Assembly (NCBI GenBank): GCA_030626265.1
Contig: DAOUPF010000013.1
Location: 1 to 11,347, forward strand
Direction of reading: 5' to 3'
DNA: 11,347 bases
Source of the DNA: Sulfurovum sp.
GTDB taxonomy: Bacteria; Campylobacterota; Campylobacteria; Campylobacterales; Sulfurovaceae
Under the pieces are notes generated by a model that did no database searches, had not been told where the DNA came from, and was given only the letters and a program-made list of their open reading frames with translations. Of the stretch, positions 6,041-11,347 are shown piece after piece. The stretch's first letter is position 1. Every line of letters begins with the position of its first letter. The translations under genes and the position numbers were made by a program.

Positions 6041-7924
6041 TTAACTCTCATTTTTAAACTTACCCTTTTGGCTCATCTTGATATAGACATGGATTATCTC
6101 TAGTGAAGATGGCGTGATACCAGATATCTGTGATGCGGCAAATAGTGTAGGTGGTGTAGCCTTGGTCAGCTTTTCTACTATCTCATTGCTAAGCCCTGAG
6201 ATGTTGGCATAGGTAAAGGTATCTGGGATTTTTATCTTGAGCATATCTTCCATACGCAGTATCTGCTTTTGCTGTTTTTCTATGTATCTGCTGTACTTTG
6301 CCTCTACGAGTATCTGCTCTATGACCTCATCACTATATCTATCAAAATCAGGCAGAAGTGCAGTCAACTTCTCTCTATCAAATTCACCACGACCTATGAC
6401 ATCTATCCAGAATGTCACATCATTTATCTTGACTGCACCTATGGCTTCTAGTTTTGCTAAGAACTCTTTGGTAGGGGTTGCAGTGTTCTCTTTGAGAAAA
6501 GTTAAAGCCTCTTGGAGATCAACCTTTTTCTTCTCTACTCTTTCCATATATTCACCAGCTAAAAGTCCAAGCCTCTTGCCATAATGAGATAGCCGTATAT
6601 CTGCATTGTCCTCACGAAGTAGCAGACGATACTCAGCACGAGAGGTAAACATACGATACGGCTCTTTTGTCCCCTTAGTCACCAAATCATCTATCATCAC
6701 ACCGATATATGCCTCATCACGCCCTAATACAAACGGCTCTTCATCTCGCAGACTTCTCACTGCATTGATACCAGCCATAAGTCCCTGTGCTCCTGCCTCT
6801 TCATAGCCTGTAGTGCCATTGATTTGACCTGCACAGTATAGTCCTGATATCTTCTTGGTCTCTAGTGTATGGCGTAGCTCTGTAGGCTGTATGTAGTCAT
6901 ACTCTATGGCATAGCCATATCGTACTATCTTTGCCTCTTCCATACCCTCTATGGAGTGAAGCATCTCTAGCTGGATATCAGTAGGCAGAGATGTACTCAT
7001 GCCATTGATATAAAACTCTGTAGCATCTATAGTCCGAGGCTCTACAAATATCTGATGGCGTGGTCTATCACGGAATCTGCTAATCTTATCCTCTATACTA
7101 GGACAGTACCTAGGTCCCACACCCTCTATCTGCCCAGAAAACAGTGGTGCTCTGTCAAAGTTGTTCTCTATGATCTCATGAGTAGTCTCATTGGTATATG
7201 CTACAAAACATGGTAGCTGAGTGGGATTGAATGTGGCTCTATCCGTACGAAATGAGAAGGGTATAGGAGGCACATCTCCAGGTTGCTGCTCCATACCAGA
7301 AGTATCTACACTACTCACATCTATCCTAGCACAAGTACCAGTCTTGAGTCGTCCTATATCAAATCCTAAGCTCTTCAATGACTCTGCTAGCTCGATAGAG
7401 GGCATCTCACCCTGTCTGCCAGCGGCCTGTTGCTTGTCACCTATATGTATGAGTCCATTGAGGAAAGTTCCTGCTGTGATGATGATTTTTGGAGCTATGT
7501 ATCTGTTGCCTAGTTGCGTCGTAACACCTTGTACTACACTGTCTTCTATGATAAGATCTTCTGCTATCTCTTGTTTGACATCTAGATTTGGAGTATTTAG
7601 GACTATATTTCTCATATATATTCGGTACTCATCCATATCTATCTGAGCACGAGATCCTCTCACTGCTGGACCTTTGGAGGCATTGAGAGTACGAAACTGT
7701 ATACCAGTAGCATCAGTACAGAGCCCCATCTCACCACCTAGTGCATCTATCTCTTTGACTAGGTGACCTTTGGCAAGCCCACCGATAGCAGGGTTACAAG
7801 ATGATGCCCCTATCTGCTCTACTAGTATGGTAATGAGTAGCGTCTTCGCTCCCATCCTAGCACTAGCCAAACAAGCTTCTATCCCTGCATGACCACCACC
7901 TATAACTATGACATCGTAATTCAT
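6041..7924 (-). CDS. mnmG: tRNA uridine-34 carboxymethylaminomethyl modification enzyme MnmG
   Basis: The FAD-dependent partner of the GTPase MnmE; together they put the (carboxymethyl)aminomethyl group on carbon 5 of the wobble uridine of several tRNAs. The 627 residues match the usual length (E. coli about 629). Visible features are the Rossmann FAD motif GGGHAGIEA (9-17), the CNPAIGG stretch with conserved Cys43, [19 protein letters not shown] (78-96), [12 protein letters not shown] (191-202), the second conserved Cys274 in RYCPSIEDK, and the late [21 protein letters not shown]-binding signature. The C-terminal helical part that contacts MnmE is complete. Shine-Dalgarno AAGG is 6 nt before ATG. 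It heads a likely three-gene transcript with the exported protein and the PseG-like protein. A possible MnmC-type partner enzyme is encoded at 10022-10861. Confidence 0.97.
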   Translation of the reverse strand: MNYDVIVIGGGHAGIEACLASARMGAKTLLITILVEQIGASSCNPAIGGLAKGHLVKEIDALGGEMGLCTDATGIQFRTLNASKGPAVRGSRAQIDMDEYRIYMRNIVLNTPNLDVKQEIAEDLIIEDSVVQGVTTQLGNRYIAPKIIITAGTFLNGLIHIGDKQQAAGRQGEMPSIELAESLKSLGFDIGRLKTGTCARIDVSSVDTSGMEQQPGDVPPIPFSFRTDRATFNPTQLPCFVAYTNETTHEIIENNFDRAPLFSGQIEGVGPRYCPSIEDKISRFRDRPRHQIFVEPRTIDATEFYINGMSTSLPTDIQLEMLHSIEGMEEAKIVRYGYAIEYDYIQPTELRHTLETKKISGLYCAGQINGTTGYEEAGAQGLMAGINAVRSLRDEEPFVLGRDEAYIGVMIDDLVTKGTKEPYRMFTSRAEYRLLLREDNADIRLSHYGKRLGLLAGEYMERVEKKKVDLQEALTFLKENTATPTKEFLAKLEAIGAVKINDVTFWIDVIGRGEFDREKLTALLPDFDRYSDEVIEQILVEAKYSRYIEKQQKQILRMEDMLKIKIPDTFTYANISGLSNEIVEKLTKATPPTLFAASQISGITPSSLEIIHVYIKMSQKGKFKNES

Positions 7925-7941
7925 TTTAGACCTTAAGAACT

Positions 7942-7958
7942 CTCATATCTTGTATGAG
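7942..7958 (-). other. Stem-loop in the mnmG leader
   Basis: CTCATA (7942-7947) and TATGAG (7953-7958) form a 6-bp stem around a 5-nt loop. If transcription starts near 7967, the hairpin sits at the 5' end of the mnmG mRNA, 7 nt ahead of the Shine-Dalgarno. It may stabilise the leader; a terminator for the TPR gene is the alternative. Confidence 0.3.
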
Positions 7959-7973
7959 TTTTAAATTGTTGCA

Positions 7974-7979
7974 ATTATA
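7974..7979 (-). promoter_or_regulatory. -10 element of the mnmG promoter
   Basis: A perfect TATAAT on the minus strand between the TPR gene stop and mnmG, predicting a start near 7967 and a leader of about 43 nt. No good -35 is seen, as is common in this phylum. Confidence 0.55.
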
Positions 7980-7998
7980 GCGAAGTAAGGTTATATTG

Positions 7999-9027
7999 CT
8001 ATTTTTTATGATTTTTAAATATCCGAGTTGCTTCCATAAGTTTGAATTTTACATTTGAATTTTTTTCTTTTTTTACCCATATATCTATAAAAGAAAAATT
8101 CCATTTTTCTATATCCATATCTCTATATTTATCTTGCCATATATTTAAATCAACTTTATCACCAATAGAGAGTTTTTGAAATATTTTCAACATCTCATAT
8201 ATCATTACACCTCTAGAATAAGAATCAAATTTATTTAAGAAATCTTTTTCTATTTGCTTATGAAACGGTTTATTTTGTATTAGCTCTATCTCAAATAGAT
8301 TTACATACGGGTCGTAGGTGATTTTATTTTTTTCACTATTGCTAATATATATAATGTAATATTTCTCAGAATTCTCATAGTCTTTAATACTCATAAAATC
8401 ATAAGCCATATAATAATACATCATATAATTCTCTGGTTCAAGCTTTAATACTTTTTTATAGGTTTGTATTGATAAAAGAGGCTGATTTAAGAAACTATAG
8501 CAATTACCCATATATACAAGTATGTCTTTTTCATTCTTCTCAACACTATAGGCTTTTTTATACCATTTCAATGCTATTTTATAGTCTTTATTTATATAAT
8601 AAGTGTTGCCTAAATTATAGAGAGCTTTATGATATAAATTATCTTTCTTTAATGATTCCAAAAACCATTTTTTTGCTTCTTTATATTTTTCTTGTTCATA
8701 ATATACAATACCGATATAATTATATGGTACAGAGTCATTTACATCTAATGAAATTGCTTTATGCAATGATACCAAAGCTCTATCATAATCCTTGAGTTTG
8801 GTATAATTAAGTCCCTTTAGATAATATGCTTTCTTATGTTTTGGACTCTTTTTTATTACTTTATCTAGTATAATAATAGCCTCATTATACTGTTGTTTAT
8901 CATTTGCAACTTTTGCTGAATATATCATATCTTGCGTAGATATTTTTCTAGCATTATTTTGTTTGATATTATTGATATTTGATACAGTTGAAAATATAAT
9001 GCCTGTAATAATTAAACCTAAAAACAT
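7999..9027 (-). CDS. Exported or membrane-anchored TPR-repeat protein
   Basis: A 342-residue protein with an N-terminal hydrophobic segment (about 2-16) serving as signal peptide or anchor, then about six tandem tetratricopeptide repeats from about 33 to 230 (for example KAYYLKGLNYTKLKDYDRALVSLHKAISLD). A C-terminal part of about 110 residues is not recognised. TPR proteins generally act as protein-binding scaffolds; the partner is unknown. The start chosen is ATG at 9025-9027, with Shine-Dalgarno AAGGAA 4 nt upstream and a TATAAT at 9055-9060. A longer reading from a TTG at 9081 has no such signals and would begin upstream of the predicted transcription start. The gene is visibly more AT-rich than its neighbours, rich in Lys, Asn, Ile and Tyr, which may mean a later arrival. 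It stands alone between two promoters. Confidence 0.8.
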   Translation of the reverse strand: MFLGLIITGIIFSTVSNINNIKQNNARKISTQDMIYSAKVANDKQQYNEAIIILDKVIKKSPKHKKAYYLKGLNYTKLKDYDRALVSLHKAISLDVNDSVPYNYIGIVYYEQEKYKEAKKWFLESLKKDNLYHKALYNLGNTYYINKDYKIALKWYKKAYSVEKNEKDILVYMGNCYSFLNQPLLSIQTYKKVLKLEPENYMMYYYMAYDFMSIKDYENSEKYYIIYISNSEKNKITYDPYVNLFEIELIQNKPFHKQIEKDFLNKFDSYSRGVMIYEMLKIFQKLSIGDKVDLNIWQDKYRDMDIEKWNFSFIDIWVKKEKNSNVKFKLMEATRIFKNHKK

Positions 9028-9054
9028 ATAGTTCCTTATTAAATATTTGGTAAG

Positions 9055-9060
9055 ATTATA
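9055..9060 (-). promoter_or_regulatory. -10 element of the TPR-protein gene
   Basis: TATAAT on the minus strand, predicting a start near 9048 and a leader of about 20 nt before the ATG at 9027. It supports the shorter start choice for the TPR gene. Confidence 0.5.
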
Positions 9061-9067
9061 ACAAAGT

Positions 9068-9081
9068 ATGATTTGAATCAA
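9068..9081. promoter_or_regulatory. FNR/CRP-like palindrome between the divergent TPR and ribE promoters
   Basis: The plus strand reads ATGAT-TTGA-ATCAA, the same two half-sites as the petABC box and nine of ten positions of the FNR consensus. The centre (9074.5) is about 29 bp upstream of the predicted ribE start and about 26 bp upstream of the TPR start, overlapping both promoters, which would suit repression more than activation. AT-rich DNA makes chance matches likely. Confidence 0.3.
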
Positions 9082-9091
9082 AATTATTTGC

Positions 9092-9097
9092 TATAAT
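9092..9097 (+). promoter_or_regulatory. Extended -10 of the ribE promoter
   Basis: TATAAT preceded by TGC (an extended -10, TGN-TATAAT), giving a start near 9104 and a short leader with Shine-Dalgarno AAGGA (9112-9116) 7 nt before the ribE ATG. No FMN riboswitch fits in this short leader. Confidence 0.55.
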
Positions 9098-9123
9098 TTA
9101 CCTAAATAATCAAGGAATAACTC

Positions 9124-9741
9124 ATGTTCACAGGACTCATACGAGAAATAGCTACCGTAAAAAGCTATCAAAACAACATCCTAGCTATACGCTCCAAGCA
9201 TAAAGCAAAGCTAGGTGACTCCATAGCTATCAATGGAGTATGTCTGACTGTCATCAAGGTAAATTCTGATGGCTTTGCTCTAGAGCTTGCAGATGAGACT
9301 AGGTCTATCATAGATGAGAGCAAGATATCTGCTGAGGTGCATATAGAACCTGCTATGCTGATGAGTGATAGATTTGAGGGGCATATCGTGCAGGGTCATG
9401 TAGACTGTATCGGTACTATCTCGCAGATAACACCTAGAGAAAATGCCACCGACTTCATCATCAAAGTTGAACCAAAGTACATAGCTCACATCATCCCAAA
9501 AGGCTCCATCACTATAGATGGTATATCTCTAACTGTCAATGATGTATATGCTGATAGCTTCAGACTAACTATCATACCTCACACACTAAAAAACACTCTA
9601 ATGAAAAACTACAAAGTAGGCACAAAGCTAAATATAGAAACAGATGTCTTTGCTAGATACATAGACCATATACTCTCCCATAGAACAGCAAAAAAAAGTA
9701 TGACTTGGGATGATGTAGATAAGATACAGATGAGCTACTAA
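9124..9741 (+). CDS. ribE: Riboflavin synthase, alpha subunit
   Basis: It catalyses the last step of riboflavin synthesis, the dismutation of two 6,7-dimethyl-8-ribityllumazines into riboflavin and a pyrimidinedione. The 205 residues are of usual length and contain two lumazine-binding beta-barrel repeats (about 1-86 and 87-185). The signature N-terminus MFTGLI is present. The paired motifs are GDSIAINGVCLTV (31-43) in domain 1 and KGSITIDGISLTV (127-139) in domain 2, with GHIVQGHVD (86-94) opening domain 2; a Cys follows at 95 where Gly is more usual. The last about 20 residues are a C-terminal helix. No other rib gene is nearby. The stop codon overlaps the cupin ATG by one base (TAATG), so the two are probably translationally coupled. 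Confidence 0.95.
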   Translation: MFTGLIREIATVKSYQNNILAIRSKHKAKLGDSIAINGVCLTVIKVNSDGFALELADETRSIIDESKISAEVHIEPAMLMSDRFEGHIVQGHVDCIGTISQITPRENATDFIIKVEPKYIAHIIPKGSITIDGISLTVNDVYADSFRLTIIPHTLKNTLMKNYKVGTKLNIETDVFARYIDHILSHRTAKKSMTWDDVDKIQMSY

Positions 9742-10034
9742 TGAACCTCTTTGATTTTCAGGTACCAAAGACAGGAGAGTCATTCACTACTCTACTAGAA
9801 CAGAAAAACATCAAGATAGTTAGGATTGTCAGTTCTGCTGATATAGAGCCTATAGAGTATATACAAGATGAAGATGAGTGGGTAGTGGTCTTGGAAGGGC
9901 AAGCTCTCTTGCTTGTGAATAGTGATGAAAAAATTTTAGAAAAAGGTGATATGCTTTTTATCCCCTCTCATACTCCTCATACTGTTTTGGAGACTAGAGA
10001 GGGTACTGTTTGGCTGGCGATTCATATCTCATAA
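9741..10034 (+). CDS. Small single-domain cupin protein
   Basis: A 97-residue cupin_2-type beta-barrel protein, likely cytoplasmic. Cupin motif 1 appears as QDEDEWVVVLEGQALLLV (42-59): the usual HxH metal ligands are replaced by acidic residues, leaving Glu46 and Gly53. Motif 2 is GDMLFIPSHTPHTV (69-82) with His77 and His80. A single-domain family with this QDEW...IPSHTPH pattern is common and its substrate unknown; metal binding through the remaining residues is possible but not shown. It overlaps the ribE stop by one base (TAATG), so its function may be tied to riboflavin or merely to shared expression. Its 3' end overlaps the convergent methyltransferase gene by 13 bp. Confidence 0.85.
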   Translation: MNLFDFQVPKTGESFTTLLEQKNIKIVRIVSSADIEPIEYIQDEDEWVVVLEGQALLLVNSDEKILEKGDMLFIPSHTPHTVLETREGTVWLAIHIS

Positions 10035-10861
10035 TCCATATCCCTCATACTCCTAGCCTCACTATTTCGTATCTTTTTCAGCTCCATATCTATATATTCT
10101 AATCTATCAGGCATCTGTGAAATATCCAAAGTAGCCACAGTAGAATATCTCATCATCTCTGCACGGTGCACAAATATATAAAAGCCATTTTCATATAACC
10201 CTAGACGGATGGCTGCTGCTGTAGAGTATGTAGTCAGGATGGCATCATCATGACAGATAGCTCTGACATCAGCAAACCACTCTCTAGTCCATAGCAGAGG
10301 ATTGTGGGCTGGGCTAAATGCATCTTGGTAGACTATATCTATCTTATCTTTTAGTGGGGTCAGACCCGCAAATGATTCATTGTTACACAACAAATCATTG
10401 GAGGTCAGACCCCTAATAGCTTGTCTAGCATCACCTAGCAGTATCTCTATCTCAAACTGCTCATCTTTGTAGTATAGATTTTGGCTTATGGCTTGGATAA
10501 TGTGTTGTATATTCTTAAACTCTTTTGGGTAATCAAAAGTATCTAAAGATCGGATAAGTTCCTCATCAAATTCAGGGGATATGATATGTATTTTAGTTGT
10601 GAGACTCTGTTTTTTAACATAGTAAATTGTAGCAAGAGTGTTGTACCCTATGCCAAAACATATATCTAGTATAGTCAAATTCTCTTTATCTTTTTTTATA
10701 GCTAGAGATGGTATGACATACTTCTGCAATGACTCATGCAAAGCTCCATCTTTTGTAGAGTGATACGGCTCATCAAACTCTTTGGAGTAGAGAGTGTTTG
10801 AGCCATCTTCACACAATACTACTTCTCTAAGACCATACCCTGCTCCCTGCTCCTTACTCAC
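10022..10861 (-). CDS. mnmC: MnmC-type tRNA methyltransferase, stand-alone, with an in-frame repeat insertion
   Basis: It resembles the methyltransferase half of MnmC (DUF752), which methylates the aminomethyl group on tRNA U34 to give mnm5U; no FAD oxidase half is present. Seen are DGSNTLYSKEFDEPYHS (19-35), the SAM-binding motif ILDICFGIGYNT (64-75), GDARQ (143-147) and YQDAFSPAHNPLLWT (178-192), the MnmC DAFSPxxNPxLW signature. Aquifex has a comparable single-domain enzyme. Residues about 151-169 (GLT...GLTP) come from a palindromic element inserted between GDAR and DAFSP, a spacing that is usually much shorter. The start is GTG inside a heptamer repeat array, overlapping the pepD stop by 8 bp (GTGAGTAA); the first ten or so residues are repeat-encoded and the native start may have been elsewhere. 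Activity despite the insertion is not certain. Confidence 0.82.
   Translation of the reverse strand: MSKEQGAGYGLREVVLCEDGSNTLYSKEFDEPYHSTKDGALHESLQKYVIPSLAIKKDKENLTILDICFGIGYNTLATIYYVKKQSLTTKIHIISPEFDEELIRSLDTFDYPKEFKNIQHIIQAISQNLYYKDEQFEIEILLGDARQAIRGLTSNDLLCNNESFAGLTPLKDKIDIVYQDAFSPAHNPLLWTREWFADVRAICHDDAILTTYSTAAAIRLGLYENGFYIFVHRAEMMRYSTVATLDISQMPDRLEYIDMELKKIRNSEARSMRDMDYEI
10356..10413. repeat. 58-bp REP-like palindrome inside the mnmC-type gene
   Basis: Outer arms GGGGTCAGACC (10356-10366) and GGTCAGACCCC (10403-10413) are inverted copies with one central mismatch; each is itself nearly palindromic. Inner arms AATGATT (10371-10377) and AATCATT (10393-10399) enclose a further TTGTT/AACAA stem with an ACAC loop. 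Read in the gene frame, both outer arms encode Gly-Leu-Thr. The GGGGTCAGACC motif recalls REP-type repeats linked to Y1 (REP-associated) transposases; that is from memory. Confidence 0.7.
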
Positions 10862-10886
10862 TACTTACCAACTGCTCACTACTTAT
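10841..10886 (-). repeat. Heptamer tandem repeat array across the pepD/mnmC junction
   Basis: On the minus strand the 46 bp read ATAAGTA, GTGAGCA, a 4-nt remnant GTTG, GTAAGTA, GTGAGTA, AGGAGCA, GGGAGCA. The array encodes the last nine residues of PepD (SSEQLVSSE), its stop codon, and the GTG start and first residues of the methyltransferase (SKEQGAG). The unit is close to that of the array at 1577-1611. Confidence 0.65.
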
Positions 10887-11347
10887 AATATTTTTTAACA
10901 CTTCAAAAGTCCTATCTACAGACTTCATATTCACCATCTCTCTAGTAGAATGAGGATATCTTATCGTAGGGCCGATAGAGGCAAATTTCATATGAGGGTA
11001 TTGCTCTCCTATCACTCCACACTCTAGACCTGCATGGATAGCTATAGTTTTACTCTTAGCAAATACAGCTCTCATCTCTTCACTTACTATATTTGTAAAA
11101 TCATTAATCTCAGGCTTCCATGCTGGATACTTATCATTTACTTCTACTTCCAAATCATAACTATTGAAAAACTCTTTGGTATCTTGCACAAGCTCTTCCA
11201 AACCATCTTCACTCATAGCTCTTGCACTAATCTCTATAGATATCTTACCCTTTTCATCTGCTGTAATGATAGCTAAATTGATACTTGCATCTGGTGTGCC
11301 TATCTCCACATTTTCTACTCTAACTCCATGTTTAAAATTGTAAATCA
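10854..11347 (-). CDS. pepD: Aminoacyl-histidine dipeptidase (peptidase M20C), C-terminal part
   Basis: The C-terminal roughly 163 residues of a PepD-type zinc dipeptidase, which hydrolyses Xaa-His and other dipeptides in the cytoplasm. The frame stays open to the window edge (upstream of the first GTG it reads FKHGVRVEN), so the gene begins outside; the full family length is about 480 residues. The signature late-domain motif AIHAGLECGVIGEQYPHMKFASIGPTIRYPHS matches the E. coli PepD C-terminal region, including the final His-Ser thought to bring a metal or substrate ligand. The natural end appears to be around EVLKNII; the last nine residues come from the heptamer array. It overlaps the start of the mnmC-type gene by 8 bp, making translational coupling likely. 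Confidence 0.92.
   Translation of the reverse strand, partial: IYNFKHGVRVENVEIGTPDASINLAIITADEKGKISIEISARAMSEDGLEELVQDTKEFFNSYDLEVEVNDKYPAWKPEINDFTNIVSEEMRAVFAKSKTIAIHAGLECGVIGEQYPHMKFASIGPTIRYPHSTREMVNMKSVDRTFEVLKNIISSEQLVSSE

Noticed and set aside
7221..7646. Long plus-strand open frame of 141 codons inside mnmG.
   Set aside because: It is antisense to a fully conserved gene, with no ribosome binding site or recognisable protein features.
9028..9081. N-terminal extension of the TPR protein from a TTG start.
   Set aside because: It has no ribosome binding site and lies upstream of the predicted transcription start; the ATG at 9027 has a good Shine-Dalgarno.
10356..10413. A CRISPR or attachment-site explanation for the repeated GGTCAGACC arms.
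   Set aside because: There are only two copies, in inverted nested arrangement and inside a gene, with no cas or integrase gene nearby.

Overview
The window looks like chromosomal DNA of a Campylobacterota (epsilonproteobacterial) bacterium, probably of the sulfur/hydrogen-oxidising Sulfurimonas/Sulfurovum type. The grounds are the AT-rich composition, the compact short operons, and a Rieske / cytochrome b / di-haem cytochrome c operon in the form typical of that phylum. Placement is from protein character only; no database search was run.

Layout, left to right. (1) A leftward pair: moaA (molybdenum cofactor, first step) and a lipoprotein gene that stops abruptly close to the window edge. 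(2) A gene-free stretch of 259 bp holding a heptamer repeat array and a 49-bp G-rich palindrome. (3) The leftward petA-petB-petC operon for the quinol:cytochrome c oxidoreductase (bc1 complex), with a TATAAT -10 and an FNR/CRP-type box centred at about -41.5. (4) A leftward group mnmG - small exported protein - PseG-like protein. (5) A very AT-rich leftward TPR-protein gene, divergent from (6) a rightward ribE-cupin pair joined by a TAATG stop/start overlap. (7) A leftward pair pepD (5' end outside the window) - mnmC-type tRNA methyltransferase, whose 3' end overlaps the cupin gene tail-to-tail by 13 bp.

Functional links: petABC builds one respiratory complex. MnmG (with MnmE encoded elsewhere) and the stand-alone MnmC-type methyltransferase act on the same base, U34 of the tRNA wobble position, though they lie in separate operons. 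ribE makes riboflavin, and MnmG needs FAD.

No complete mobile element, prophage, CRISPR array, rRNA or tRNA was seen, and I found no convincing new multi-gene system. The most unusual content is small repeats. A roughly 58-bp REP-like palindrome sits in frame inside the mnmC-type gene and adds about 19 residues. Two related heptamer arrays occur 9 kb apart, and one of them supplies both the 3' end of pepD and the start codon of the next gene. Two operator-like boxes with identical half-sites (ATGAT-N4-ATCAA) lie upstream of petABC and between the TPR gene and ribE.
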